Position numbers and translations under genes: made by a program. A stretch of DNA of 33,645 nt, taken from Candidatus Hydrothermales bacterium. Lineage in GTDB: Bacteria; Hydrothermota; Hydrothermia; Hydrothermales; JAJRUZ01. The notes under the pieces were generated by a model. The model searched no databases, had not been told where the DNA came from, and saw only the letters and a program-made list of their open reading frames with translations. Below are positions 1 to 9,268 of this stretch, in pieces. Every line of letters starts with the position of its first letter. Position 1 is the first letter of the stretch. The DNA lies in NCBI GenBank assembly GCA_039630235.1, contig JBCNVI010000001.1, positions 96,560 through 130,204 of the forward strand, written 5' to 3'.

Positions 1-519
1 GATAAGGAATCTACACCAAGAGTTTTTGATTTTACACCTGTTTCAAGAACTTCTCAGGAAGTTTGGGAAAGAGATGCACCTGGACATGATGGTTATGGCT
101 GGAATGCAGATGGAGAAGGTTCAAGCTATTCTTTGGAAGATGCTGCAAATCATTCAAGAATAGATTTTTATTTGGATGACTTTACTCGTGGGACTGTAAA
201 CGTTTCAAATATTTACTTGGTAAGCCCAAATTATAATAGAGAGGATCCTAGAAATCCTTTCAATGGTACTGAGACAGCTTTTGCAGCTGATACAGGTAAA
301 ATGGCACCAGCTCCTGGTAATTATTATACCCCAACTACAGAAGATCCAATAGTAGCAGGAAGAACTTACTTTTTATGGATAGATCACAGTGCAAACGAGT
401 GGACTAGTGATGATAATTTTGTTAAAATAAAGATAATTTCTATAGGCAATGATGGAAAGGTTGTATTTGACTATTGGTTCCAGAAACAAGGTGGGCTTCG
501 CTGGCTGAAGACGGATTAA
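1..519 (+). CDS. Unknown protein, 3' end only
   Basis: The reading frame is open from the first base to a TAA at 517-519, giving the last 172 residues of a longer protein. A TTG at 133 could be taken as a start, but the frame continues upstream without a stop, so the true start lies outside the window. The fragment is rich in Asn, Asp, Tyr and Gly, has few Lys/Arg and has no membrane segment, which fits a secreted or surface protein. It ends GGLRWLKTD, with no sorting signal that I recognise. I cannot assign a family. A strong terminator follows 38 bases after the stop, so this is the last gene of its transcript. Confidence 0.75.
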   Translation, partial: DKESTPRVFDFTPVSRTSQEVWERDAPGHDGYGWNADGEGSSYSLEDAANHSRIDFYLDDFTRGTVNVSNIYLVSPNYNREDPRNPFNGTETAFAADTGKMAPAPGNYYTPTTEDPIVAGRTYFLWIDHSANEWTSDDNFVKIKIISIGNDGKVVFDYWFQKQGGLRWLKTD

Positions 520-557
520 GTTAAATAAGTTAAAATAGTAAACTAAATTTCTACTTG

Positions 558-581
558 CCCCCCGAGAGGGGGGTTTTTTTT
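558..581 (+). terminator. Rho-independent terminator
   Basis: Six C (558-563), a GAGA tetraloop (564-567), six G (568-573) and eight T (574-581). The perfect GC stem, GNRA loop and T-run make a textbook intrinsic terminator for the gene ending at 519. Confidence 0.93.
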
Positions 582-588
582 AACAGAA

Positions 589-617
589 TTGAATAGTGAT
601 ACATTTTATATTAAAAT
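589..617 (+). promoter_or_regulatory. Promoter, probably leaderless
   Basis: TTGAAT (589-594), a 17-base spacer and TAAAAT (612-617). Only six bases separate the -10 box from the ATG at 624, which has no Shine-Dalgarno. Transcription would begin at or next to the start codon. The same layout precedes 6261, 8247 and 10264. Confidence 0.5.
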
Positions 618-623
618 TAACCC

Positions 624-1634
624 ATGAAAAAAAACTTCTTAATTGTTTTTCTTTCATTTTTATTTTGTGTTAGAGAGCCACATGAGGTGGGATGGTTTCT
701 AACACTCAAAATACCTGGGAAAATGAGAAAAACTACTGTAAGAGAGGAAGTACAAAAAAGTGATAAATACAGAGTTATTGCGGATTCGGTCTTTAATATT
801 CAAAAAAAAGTTCACTTAAACCTCAACTACTCTGGGCCTACAACAATAGCTGTTGATACGTTAAAAAGATTTTTACCGAGGTTTATTGATACAACCCAGA
901 GTGAGTTTGGATCTTTAATTTTACTTATCTATGCTGGTACAAACTATAAAGGCAAAGTAATTACATCACCATGCTCTTTAAAAACAAAAATTATTACTTA
1001 CTACTGGAATGATTACTTTGATATCTTTGAGTTTTTTAAAACTGATAGTGTGAAAACCCTTGTTAGCGGAGACTTTAAAATAACACATAGAATACCTTTT
1101 AATGATTTTCCTGCTGGACCCCATCTTTTTGTAATCATCCCACAAATTTTAACAGGTAGTGCGAATTTTGATACAGTAGAAACCTTTAAAGAAGGACTTT
1201 TTGGAGCGAAAGTTTTAGGAGATAATGTTATAACTTTTTTGGACACTATAAAAAATGAAAGTGAAGATTTGAGAGAATTAGCAAAGCAAAATAGAATAGA
1301 AAAGATTTTCTTACACGCAGATATTACTCATAGTTTCCCTGTAAATTTATTTTTATCAATTAAGGTTTTTTCAAACGGAGATACTTTTATGCCTATTAAC
1401 AAACTTCCTTTTAAAGGCGCACCCAAAAATGAAAATGGTGTATCAACTGACAGCATCAGGTTTTCTATCGAAATAGACCTTTCTAAAGAAATCATAGATC
1501 TCTCAAAAGATTCTTTAATATTTTATAAAGCTTTTGCAATTATAGACAGTCAAAGTAATGTTTTTATAAAACCTGACGATTTTATTAAACTAAAAGGATA
1601 CCTCGGGGTAAAACTCTATACATTGGAACGATGA
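624..1634 (+). CDS. Putative lipoprotein of unknown function
   Basis: 336 residues. The N-terminus is a short signal sequence (KK followed by a hydrophobic run at about residues 5-14) leading to Cys15 in the context LFCVR. This could be a lipoprotein processing site, although Phe at -1 is unusual. The rest is soluble, rich in beta-type sequence and Asp/Thr/Lys, with no further membrane segment and no family that I recognise. Its stop overlaps the start of the next gene by four bases (ATGA), so the two are translationally coupled. The partner is an outer-membrane OmpA-domain protein, which suggests, by inference, a role in the cell envelope. No Shine-Dalgarno precedes the ATG; a promoter ends six bases before it. 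Confidence 0.8.
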   Translation: MKKNFLIVFLSFLFCVREPHEVGWFLTLKIPGKMRKTTVREEVQKSDKYRVIADSVFNIQKKVHLNLNYSGPTTIAVDTLKRFLPRFIDTTQSEFGSLILLIYAGTNYKGKVITSPCSLKTKIITYYWNDYFDIFEFFKTDSVKTLVSGDFKITHRIPFNDFPAGPHLFVIIPQILTGSANFDTVETFKEGLFGAKVLGDNVITFLDTIKNESEDLRELAKQNRIEKIFLHADITHSFPVNLFLSIKVFSNGDTFMPINKLPFKGAPKNENGVSTDSIRFSIEIDLSKEIIDLSKDSLIFYKAFAIIDSQSNVFIKPDDFIKLKGYLGVKLYTLER

Positions 1635-3979
1635 ATGTTATTAAACTTTTTTTAATTTTTTATCCCCTATATTTCACTCCTGGGGAAAATTTCTTCCCTA
1701 CTTATCCTTTTGCAAGTCAGAATATATACTTTAATCCAGCTCTAATAGGATCTGAGTTTAACCCAAATTATACCTTATCTTTGCTATCAACTAATCTTGC
1801 TCTTACAAATAACGGACTTTCTATATCACTATACAATGACATAATGTCTGCACACGGTGATTCTATAACAAAACCTTTAAAGGAAAATTTCTTTAAAAAT
1901 ATCGGATCCTCATGGAAAATAAACCACCTTTCCTATTTTTCTCCATTTTCATTTTCTTTAGGAAGATTTGCACTAGGTTTGAGAGCTATCCAAGCATCAG
2001 TTTTAATTTTACCTGAACCATGGTTAAGGATTTTGCTTTATGGAAATGAGCTCGATAAAACATATATTGCAAACAAAGATAATACAGCACTCCAAGTTTT
2101 AAACTTAATTGAGGCAAGAGCAGGATTTGGTCACGGAATTTTCATAGATAAAGAAGAAAAGTACAGGTTACTTTATGGTTTAAATTTTGCCTTCTATATA
2201 TCAGGACCATATATTGAGTTAAATGATGTTAATGTGAGATTGAATTCCTACTATGATGGAATAACAGGAGATGACTTTATCAAAATAAGGGTAGACACAA
2301 CTTTTCCAAATTTTGGATATTCAATAGATTTAGGATTTGGGCTAGAATACAAAAAAAATTTAAATTTTACTCTTGGTTTAAGTAATATAATATCTAACAT
2401 AAATTTTTCAAAAGGTTTAACTTATATACATCATGGCAATCTTGACACTCTTTATTTAGGTGAAGGTATAGATTTTGACACTTTGTATACTGACAAATTA
2501 GACACTATACCAGCTGCTTTTAGTGTAAAACTACCCTTAATTTTTAAATTTTCTACTTTTTATAGACACCCTGAAGAAAAGTATAAATTATTCTTAATGT
2601 GGGAACAAGGGTTTAAAAATACAGCATTTTCAACAAAGTCTCCCAGAATTTCTCTTGGAGGAGAATACTTTGCTCATCCCAGGATACCTCTAAGGCTTGG
2701 TTTAATTTTCGGTGGTTATGAGGGAATCAGTTTATCTTTAGGTACAGGTATAATAAGTAGAGATTTTTCCTCGATAAATATTGGAATCTCACAACATAGG
2801 GGAATATTATTAGGCTCAAGGGGCCTTTCCATTTCCTTTTTAACAGAGTTTCACTCTACATTTAAGGGTAAGTTTAGATATAAGATCATAGATTCTATAA
2901 CAAATAGACCAATAGCTAATGCTATATTTAAGCTCACAGATAGAAATAATAAAAAGGTTTTTGAAGGTCAAAGTGATGTAAACGGTGAAATAAAGGGAGA
3001 GATTAAAAAAGGTGAATATAAATTTGAAGTTGAAGCTGAGAATTATTATTCTAAATCGGGTGTCCTTGAGATAAGGCAAGAGGTAGAAAAAGAGGGAAAG
3101 ATTTTACTTAAAACAAAATTCGGTTATCTTACACTATATGTTAAAGATAGAGAAACTAATATACCTTTAAAGAATGTAGACGTTACCATTCAATATAGAG
3201 AAAAAACAATAAATACAAAAACTGATTCATTAGGAACCTTAAGATTAAAACTTGAAAGAGGAGATTATAAATTTAGATTTGAACATCCTGAGTATATATT
3301 AAGAACAGAAAGCTACACGATTGAATCTGGAGTTCAAAAAGAAGCAGAGATTTTGTTAGCACCTCGTTTTGGTACTGTTATGGGTAAAATTTATAATGCT
3401 CAAACCTTTGAGCCTCTTGTTGGATATTTAGAAATTTATCCTGAAGACGTGGACAGTCTTATAGAAAAGTTAGAAACATATGAAGATGGAAACTATAACG
3501 TAAGGCTTTTTGAAGGTATATATAAGTTTAAAGTAAAAGTTTCCAATTATATACCTCAAGAAGCTTATATTCGTGTTGTTGGGGGAAAAGAAATTGTGAA
3601 AGATTTTGCTATGCTTAAGGAGAAAATGGTTTTTACATTCAGAAATATTTATTTTGATTTCAATAAGGCTACAATAAGACCAGAATCATATCCTGTTTTA
3701 GATTCAATTGCTCTTATGCTAAAGGAAAACCCTACTATAATTGTTGAAATAGGCGGACACACAGATGAAAGAGGAAGCAAATCTTACAACAAAAATCTGA
3801 GCCAAAAAAGATCAGAATCTGTTAGAAATTACCTCTTTGAAAAACATGGCATAGAACTTTTAAGACTAATTCCTGTAGGTTATGGAGAAGATTTCCCTGT
3901 TGTAAAGAATGCTAAAACAGAAGAAGAGCATCAATTAAACCGAAGAGTGGAATTTAAAATTTTAGGTGAAAAGAGATAA
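1631..3979 (+). CDS. Outer-membrane barrel protein with repeat domains and C-terminal OmpA domain
   Basis: 782 residues in three parts. After a short signal, residues up to about 415 have the alternating aromatic/glycine pattern of a beta-barrel and an early NPAL motif, resembling PorV/DUF5723-type proteins of the FCB group. Residues of roughly 415-665 hold three consecutive carboxypeptidase-regulatory-like or PEGA-like beta-sandwich repeats, each with a D/E-x-x-G turn and a G-x-Y-K-F/V strand. The last ~115 residues are an OmpA/MotB peptidoglycan-binding domain, with FDFNKATI, GGHTDERGS, LSQKRSESV and NRRVEFKIL. The protein probably spans the outer membrane and binds peptidoglycan through the C-terminus. 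It starts inside the stop of the preceding gene. The domain order is clear; the barrel family is a best guess. Confidence 0.87.
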   Translation: MNVIKLFLIFYPLYFTPGENFFPTYPFASQNIYFNPALIGSEFNPNYTLSLLSTNLALTNNGLSISLYNDIMSAHGDSITKPLKENFFKNIGSSWKINHLSYFSPFSFSLGRFALGLRAIQASVLILPEPWLRILLYGNELDKTYIANKDNTALQVLNLIEARAGFGHGIFIDKEEKYRLLYGLNFAFYISGPYIELNDVNVRLNSYYDGITGDDFIKIRVDTTFPNFGYSIDLGFGLEYKKNLNFTLGLSNIISNINFSKGLTYIHHGNLDTLYLGEGIDFDTLYTDKLDTIPAAFSVKLPLIFKFSTFYRHPEEKYKLFLMWEQGFKNTAFSTKSPRISLGGEYFAHPRIPLRLGLIFGGYEGISLSLGTGIISRDFSSINIGISQHRGILLGSRGLSISFLTEFHSTFKGKFRYKIIDSITNRPIANAIFKLTDRNNKKVFEGQSDVNGEIKGEIKKGEYKFEVEAENYYSKSGVLEIRQEVEKEGKILLKTKFGYLTLYVKDRETNIPLKNVDVTIQYREKTINTKTDSLGTLRLKLERGDYKFRFEHPEYILRTESYTIESGVQKEAEILLAPRFGTVMGKIYNAQTFEPLVGYLEIYPEDVDSLIEKLETYEDGNYNVRLFEGIYKFKVKVSNYIPQEAYIRVVGGKEIVKDFAMLKEKMVFTFRNIYFDFNKATIRPESYPVLDSIALMLKENPTIIVEIGGHTDERGSKSYNKNLSQKRSESVRNYLFEKHGIELLRLIPVGYGEDFPVVKNAKTEEEHQLNRRVEFKILGEKR

Positions 3980-3980
3980 T

Positions 3981-3996
3981 TAGACTAAAAAGTCTA
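3981..3996. terminator. Weak hairpin between convergent genes
   Basis: TAGACT, an AAAA loop, then AGTCTA form a perfect six-base-pair hairpin between the convergent genes ending at 3979 and 4021. Neither strand has a good T-run after it, so it is at best a weak bidirectional terminator. Confidence 0.35.
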
Positions 3997-4020
3997 TTAA
4001 AACTCAATACCTGGCATGCA

Positions 4021-6261
4021 TTAAAATCTACGCAGTATCATAGATGCGGCAAGTTTTACTTGACTATCCGAATCATTTAAAAGTCTCTTTAATATATCTA
4101 AAGTCTTATCTGACTTATATCTTGATAAAATTCTAACTACTTCAACTCTAATCTCAGAGGGAAACTTTGGCTTTTTAAAAAAAGTTTTATCAAATAATAC
4201 CTTCTCAGCTACCTGTAAAGCTTTTTCAGGTGAGTTTTTAATCAAAAAGTTTATTGAGGGTATAATAAAATCCCTTAATTCTTCTTTATCAAGGGAATCT
4301 TTAATAAAACTATAGATTAATTCAACACTTTTAGCCGTACCTATCTTTAAGAGAGTTCTTAAACACTCAAATTTTATATCCTTACCCTGTGCCTCTGAAT
4401 AAACTTCTAAAATATCATCTTCAAAAGAAGATGTAGTAAACTTAGATAAACTTCGAAGAGTATCCAATTTTACGCTCTCTTCTCCAGTTTTAAGCATTTT
4501 AATTAAAAAAGGAATACTCTCTTCGTCTTTGATTTCTCCTAAAATCATAACAATATCGCGAGGATTTTTTAAATATTTATTTTCAAGACTCTTATAAAAT
4601 TCCTTTCTATATTCAGCAGGAAAGAGTGATAAAATTTTAACTATCCTTTTTTTTACTGCAAAATTCTCCATTTCAGGAAAGATTTCAGTAAGAGCTAAAA
4701 AACCCTCTTTACCGGCAGTAAGAAACGCCTCTTCTATCTCCTTTTCTGATTCTTCATCCCATAGTTGAGTTAAAAGCACTCTTGTAGAAAATTGAGTTCC
4801 CATCTTTCCAAGCGCCCTTATTGCAACTTTTTTCTTTGATTTTGAATCAAGTAAATCTCTGAACGTATTTTGTATATCCTCGATAATTAATAATTGATTT
4901 TTTTCTTTAGCTACCATTATAATTTTTTCTAGTCCCTCTATGTAAGAAAAAATTACCGCTGGATGTTCCTCTTCAAAAACCTTATTTTTTATTGAATTTA
5001 TTACCTTTTCTACAAGACTAGTTTTATTGGCTCTTAAAAAAGTTATAGCGAATGAAATTAAAGCATCAATAGCTGAAATTCTCTCATTTTCATCTCCACT
5101 GTTAAGTTTATCCATCACAGGTTGAAGAAATGATTCTAACTCAGAAGCAGCTATACCACTTTCTAACTCTCTCTCCAAGAATTTTAATCTTTTTTCTTCT
5201 GTTATAACAAGTTTCTTTTCTCTATATAATTTTTCGAGTAACTCCGCTTCTTCATCTATATGTATCTTTTCGGTGACCTCATAAATTTTTCTACCTTCAA
5301 AGATTTCCCTCAACAAGGCAGGAAACTCGTCTTCTTTCTTTCTTAAATCTGAAAAAAGTAAGATAAGCTCTTTATCATCCATTCTACTTAGAGCCTTTCT
5401 TATGGAATCTGCCATATCTTTATATTTTTCTGATTCATTTATAAGTCTTACTCTAAGAATTGGAGATAAAATCTTAAGTATATGAGTAAGTATAAGAGAA
5501 AAGTTGGACGGACTATCTTCACCATATCTTTCAAGTAAGTAATGACTAATCACTTTTAAGGCTGAGATTAGAATTCTAACTTTACGAATATCAATCTCCT
5601 TCTCTATATCTAGACCAATCATTTTTAGAAAGATGTTTTTAATAATTTCTTCCCTCTCCGATTCCTGTAGGTTATTGTAATCTCTAAGAAAACTAGCAAT
5701 TCTATTTTGATCCTCCTCACTTAATTTTATCTCTATCTCCTCTTTTTTAGGAGCAGCAATATCTCTCATAGAAACCTGAGCACTTTCTTCTGTAGACAGA
5801 TCTACCTTTATTTCCCTTTCTGTAGAGCTCAACTTGAACTTTACCTCATTCAGTCTTATTCTTTCAACATTTCGCTGGAAAAGTAATTCTGAGGGATTTT
5901 CAACCTCTAAAAATTTTTTTATAGGTAAAGTAAAAATCTCAAAAAAAGTCTTTAATTCATCCTGAAATACGTCTCTATCAATTGAAATACTTTCAATCTT
6001 TAGTCTAAAAAATTGTTTTGCCATAGAGTGAATAGCTGGAATCTTACTTATATCAATTCTTGTATCCTCGAAAAGTATTACATTTTCAAAAAAATAGACT
6101 GAAATTGTATTATACTTCAGTGGGAACTTTTTGATTATTTCTAAAACTTGTTCAGCTGCCTTACCAAAAGCTGGATGCCCTGCTGGATACATCTTTGAGT
6201 AAGTTAAACCCACACCTATCTGTTTTAAAAGCTCAATCAATAAAGACTCTACTTTTTCCAT
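4021..6261 (-). CDS. HEAT-repeat protein
   Basis: 746 residues, cytoplasmic by appearance, with no signal or membrane segment. Residues 1-130 carry the pattern K-x-Y-P-x-G-H-P-x-F near residue 24, followed by an alpha/beta stretch. This N-terminal module is seen on other large bacterial HEAT-repeat proteins. From about residue 390 to the end, paired amphipathic helices repeat every 30-40 residues (for example the segments beginning RALGKMGTQ, MLKTGEESV and LKRLLNDSD), as in HEAT solenoids used for protein-protein contacts. The middle is highly charged and helical. No catalytic motif is visible and the function is unknown. It is last in the tsaD-trxB-ccmF group but has its own leaderless-type promoter. 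Confidence 0.82.
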   Translation of the reverse strand: MEKVESLLIELLKQIGVGLTYSKMYPAGHPAFGKAAEQVLEIIKKFPLKYNTISVYFFENVILFEDTRIDISKIPAIHSMAKQFFRLKIESISIDRDVFQDELKTFFEIFTLPIKKFLEVENPSELLFQRNVERIRLNEVKFKLSSTEREIKVDLSTEESAQVSMRDIAAPKKEEIEIKLSEEDQNRIASFLRDYNNLQESEREEIIKNIFLKMIGLDIEKEIDIRKVRILISALKVISHYLLERYGEDSPSNFSLILTHILKILSPILRVRLINESEKYKDMADSIRKALSRMDDKELILLFSDLRKKEDEFPALLREIFEGRKIYEVTEKIHIDEEAELLEKLYREKKLVITEEKRLKFLERELESGIAASELESFLQPVMDKLNSGDENERISAIDALISFAITFLRANKTSLVEKVINSIKNKVFEEEHPAVIFSYIEGLEKIIMVAKEKNQLLIIEDIQNTFRDLLDSKSKKKVAIRALGKMGTQFSTRVLLTQLWDEESEKEIEEAFLTAGKEGFLALTEIFPEMENFAVKKRIVKILSLFPAEYRKEFYKSLENKYLKNPRDIVMILGEIKDEESIPFLIKMLKTGEESVKLDTLRSLSKFTTSSFEDDILEVYSEAQGKDIKFECLRTLLKIGTAKSVELIYSFIKDSLDKEELRDFIIPSINFLIKNSPEKALQVAEKVLFDKTFFKKPKFPSEIRVEVVRILSRYKSDKTLDILKRLLNDSDSQVKLAASMILRRF

Positions 6262-6267
6262 TAAAAT

Positions 6268-6296
6268 ATTTTATAGATTTTACTTTATAAAATCAA
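6268..6296 (-). promoter_or_regulatory. Promoter, probably leaderless, for the HEAT gene
   Basis: On the minus strand TTGATT (6296-6291), a 17-base spacer and TAAAAT (6273-6268) end six bases before the ATG at 6261. No Shine-Dalgarno is present. The -35 box overlaps the end of the tiny ORF at 6293-6370. Confidence 0.5.
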
Positions 6297-6370
6297 CTTT
6301 TCTTAAAAAAAGGCTCAAAAACGAAATAAAAAATTAAAAAAAGAAAAATAACGATGTATAAGAACTTCAT
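6293..6370 (-). CDS. Possible 25-residue membrane peptide coupled to ccmF
   Basis: An ATG overlaps the ccmF stop by four bases (ATGA) and opens a frame of 25 codons ending TGA at 6293. The product starts MKFLYIV, is one hydrophobic helix and ends EPFFKKS, so it would be an inside-facing single-span peptide. The size and place recall CcmD, the small membrane partner of cytochrome c maturation, but there is no clear sequence match. The DNA is very T-rich, which makes a hydrophobic ORF likely by chance, and no Shine-Dalgarno is evident. Treat it as a candidate only. Confidence 0.35.
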   Translation of the reverse strand: MKFLYIVIFLFLIFYFVFEPFFKKS

Positions 6371-8247
6371 TTCTCAGCTCTTCTTGCAATAATTGCTACT
6401 AAGCCTCCAATAAAAATAAGTAGAGTTCCTATCCAAACAAGTTGAATTAAGGGATTATAAAAGACTTGAACATAAACTGTTTGATCTTCTTCCCAACCTT
6501 GAATAACAGCGTATATATCCCCATATAAAAGAGGCAAAACATCCATTTCTGCTGAAGGTTGTTCCCAGTTATGATAAAATCTAAGTGCAGGATAAAGTTC
6601 TCCCTTAAGTTTTCCTTTGTTTTTAACTAAAAACTTTCCCTTAACCTCCTCATAATTTTGACCAGAAGTAAATGTAAGTCCTTTATATTCTATTTCAAAA
6701 TTTTTAAATTCCAATATATCACCTATCTTGAATTTTAGCTCTTTCTGCTCCTCAAACCCATAAGAAGATATTATCCCTATTGCTGTTATGACTACTCCAA
6801 TATGAATCAAAAAGGGTCCCATCTTTCTTATAAAAGATTTTGTTTTCTTTACTTCTTTTATATAGTAGTATATATTTGACAAAAAAGCAAAAGTAGATAA
6901 ACCGTACCCCAGAACAACCCCCAGGTGGTTAGAAATTTTTATAAATACGTTGAAGGAAACAATTATGCTAATTAAAAGTGAAATTAATAGAAAAATTTTT
7001 GATAGATTATCATAAGAATAAAATGAATAAATAAAAAGACCTAAGAGCAAGAGTATTATAAGAAAAAAGGGGCTTGTTGCCTTATCAAAAAACAAAGTTG
7101 TAACTGTGATTTTTTGACCTGTAAAAAGTTCTGATATAATTGGATAAAAAGTTCCAAATAACGTTATTAAAGTAATTGCTATAAGAGAAAAAACAAAAAT
7201 TAAGATTAATTCCTCTAATCCCAAAAGTTTAAAGCTTTCACCACTTTTTGAAAATCTCTTTCCAAACTTGATGATTGCAAAAATTAAAAAAACAAGATTT
7301 GTAATAATAAAAACTCCAAAATAAGGTCCTATCTCACTTTCAGCAAAGGCATGTACAGAGGAAAGAATCCCACTCCTTGTGATATATGTGCCAGTTATAA
7401 CGAGTATGAATGTTATTATAATTAATGAAAGATTCCATAACTTTAAGGTACCTCTTTTTTCTTGGATAAAGAGTGTATGAATAAAGGCAGTTGATGTTAA
7501 CCAAGGTAAAAGAGAGGCGTTTTCAACAGGATCCCATGCCCAATAGCCTCCCCACCCAAGCTCAACATAAGCCCATCTACCTCCTAACACAATTCCAATT
7601 GATAAAAATAGCCATGAAATTAAAGTCCATTTTCTAATTTCAGTAGCCCATTCCTTTTTTTCACCCTTTATAAAAACAGAAACAGCATAACTAAAAGGTA
7701 TTGTAAAACCAACATATCCTAAATAAATAGCAACAGGATGAATTAACATCCACACATTTTGAAGAAGAGGATTCAATCCTTTACCATCAGAAGGAGTAAA
7801 GAAAAGTGTTTTAAATGGATTTGTAAAAAAAATGGTCATAAATATGAAGAAAAGATTTACTATTGAAATTACAGTATAGGAAATAATTCTGTGAAGATTT
7901 TCGTTTTTTACTGAAAACATATAAATAAGGAAGTATATAGAAAGTATTAAAACCCAAAAGAGCATAGAACCATCCATACCTGCCCAGAAAGCAGAGAATT
8001 TGTAAATAAAGGGCAAATTTCTAGATGTATAATTTGCTACATACATAACCCTAAAATCTGAAGCCAAAAGAAGATACCAAAGTGAAAAAGAAGCAAGTAT
8101 AACAAAAATTGACCCTAAAAGGGTAGCTCTTTTTCCAGCTTCAATAAATGTATCTTTTCTTTTTGATAAATAATTTATAAATAAAATCGTCGATAACAAA
8201 AAACAAATAAATGCACTAACTAAAGATGAGTAACCTAAATCAACCAC
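6367..8247 (-). CDS. ccmF: Cytochrome c maturation haem lyase subunit CcmF/NrfE
   Basis: 626 residues, close to the usual CcmF length, with about 14 membrane helices. CcmF takes haem from holo-CcmE and, with CcmH, attaches it to CXXCH motifs of apocytochrome c on the periplasmic side. Seen here: the FWAGMDGSMLFW segment at 87-98, the tryptophan-rich WWD signature at 232-250 (GWGGYWAWDPVENASLLPWL), candidate haem-ligand histidines His170 (LIHP) and His257, and the large C-terminal periplasmic domain before the last helix. The start is GTG; an in-frame stop lies two codons upstream. The other ccm genes are not in the window. The gene implies that the organism makes c-type cytochromes. Confidence 0.93.
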   Translation of the reverse strand: MVDLGYSSLVSAFICFLLSTILFINYLSKRKDTFIEAGKRATLLGSIFVILASFSLWYLLLASDFRVMYVANYTSRNLPFIYKFSAFWAGMDGSMLFWVLILSIYFLIYMFSVKNENLHRIISYTVISIVNLFFIFMTIFFTNPFKTLFFTPSDGKGLNPLLQNVWMLIHPVAIYLGYVGFTIPFSYAVSVFIKGEKKEWATEIRKWTLISWLFLSIGIVLGGRWAYVELGWGGYWAWDPVENASLLPWLTSTAFIHTLFIQEKRGTLKLWNLSLIIITFILVITGTYITRSGILSSVHAFAESEIGPYFGVFIITNLVFLIFAIIKFGKRFSKSGESFKLLGLEELILIFVFSLIAITLITLFGTFYPIISELFTGQKITVTTLFFDKATSPFFLIILLLLGLFIYSFYSYDNLSKIFLLISLLISIIVSFNVFIKISNHLGVVLGYGLSTFAFLSNIYYYIKEVKKTKSFIRKMGPFLIHIGVVITAIGIISSYGFEEQKELKFKIGDILEFKNFEIEYKGLTFTSGQNYEEVKGKFLVKNKGKLKGELYPALRFYHNWEQPSAEMDVLPLLYGDIYAVIQGWEEDQTVYVQVFYNPLIQLVWIGTLLIFIGGLVAIIARRAEK

Positions 8248-8253
8248 AACTTA

Positions 8254-8283
8254 ATTATAGATCATTTTAAGAATTAAATTCAA
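8254..8283 (-). promoter_or_regulatory. Promoter, probably leaderless, for ccmF
   Basis: On the minus strand TTGAAT (8283-8278), an 18-base spacer and a perfect TATAAT (8259-8254) end six bases before the GTG start at 8247. There is no Shine-Dalgarno. This is the best -10 match of the leaderless group. Confidence 0.6.
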
Positions 8284-8299
8284 TACAAAAAAATAAAAT

Positions 8300-9265
8300 T
8301 TAAAAATTTTCAGTTACATAGTTTTCTGCCATCATAGCAGCAATTGCCCCATCAGATGAAGCTGTTACAACTTGTCTTAAAGAAGTGGATCTAACATCTC
8401 CTGCAGCATATATACCTGGGACATCTGTTTCCATCCTTTGATTTGTAATAACCCCCCCTCTTTCATCAAGTCTTGTTAAACCCTTCAAAATTTCTGAATT
8501 AGGAGAAAATCCAATAAAAATAAATACTGCCTGACAAGGAAGCTCCCATATTTCGTTTGTCTTAAGATTTCGTAACACTAAACTCTCTACTTTTTTCTCA
8601 CCTTTAATTTCTTCAACAACCGTATCTAATATAAACTCAATTTTTGGATTATTCTTTGCTCTCTCAACGTAAATCTTCTGAGCTCTAAACTTATCTCTCC
8701 TATGAACTATATAAACTTTTTTCCCAAATTTAGTTAAATATAGAGCCTCTGTAACAGCTGAATCTCCACCACCTACAACTACTATTTCTTTGTTTTTAAA
8801 AAAGGGACCGTCACAGACAGCACAGTTTGAAACTCCTTTTCCCATCAGCTCAGTTTCACCTTTAACATTTAGTCTTTTATGATGAGCACCCGTAGCAACT
8901 ATAACTGCCTTTGAAATCCAGTAACCTCCATCTGTTATCACTTTTTTGAAGCCTTTATCAAGTAACTCTATTTTGAAAGCTTTTTCCTTAACTATTTTAG
9001 CACCGAAATTTTCAGCATGTTTTTTAAAAACATTTATAAGTTCGCTTGCCTTTATCCCATCCGGAAAGCCAGGATAATCCTCTATTATTTCAGTCAAGGA
9101 AAGTTGCCCACCAATCACATCTTTCTCCAAAATCACTGTATTTAATAAGGCTCTTGCTGAATACATACCAGCAGTAAGACCAGCAGGGCCTGCTCCTATT
9201 ACAACAACATCCACCTCTCTTTCTTTAATTTCTTCAAAACTCTCACCAAATTTTACTTCTATCAT
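8300..9265 (-). CDS. trxB: Thioredoxin reductase (NADPH/FAD)
   Basis: 321 residues. The enzyme transfers electrons from NAD(P)H through FAD and a redox-active disulfide to thioredoxin in the cytoplasm. Visible motifs are the FAD-binding GAGPAG (24-29), the active-site CAVC (148-151) followed by DG, the pyridine-nucleotide site GGGDSA (165-170), and the C-terminal FAD motif AAGDVR. The N-terminus is about 15 residues longer than in many family members. A strong Shine-Dalgarno (GGGAGGG) lies just upstream of the ATG, inside the end of tsaD. The stop of tsaD is three bases from this start, so the two genes are co-transcribed. The partner could be thioredoxin or a related redoxin not present here. 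Confidence 0.95.
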   Translation of the reverse strand: MIEVKFGESFEEIKEREVDVVVIGAGPAGLTAGMYSARALLNTVILEKDVIGGQLSLTEIIEDYPGFPDGIKASELINVFKKHAENFGAKIVKEKAFKIELLDKGFKKVITDGGYWISKAVIVATGAHHKRLNVKGETELMGKGVSNCAVCDGPFFKNKEIVVVGGGDSAVTEALYLTKFGKKVYIVHRRDKFRAQKIYVERAKNNPKIEFILDTVVEEIKGEKKVESLVLRNLKTNEIWELPCQAVFIFIGFSPNSEILKGLTRLDERGGVITNQRMETDVPGIYAAGDVRSTSLRQVVTASSDGAIAAMMAENYVTENF

Positions 9266-9268
9266 TTT

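Noticed and set aside
133-519. TTG at 133 as the start of the first gene
   Set aside because: The frame is open to base 1 with the same composition, so the gene is cut by the window edge.
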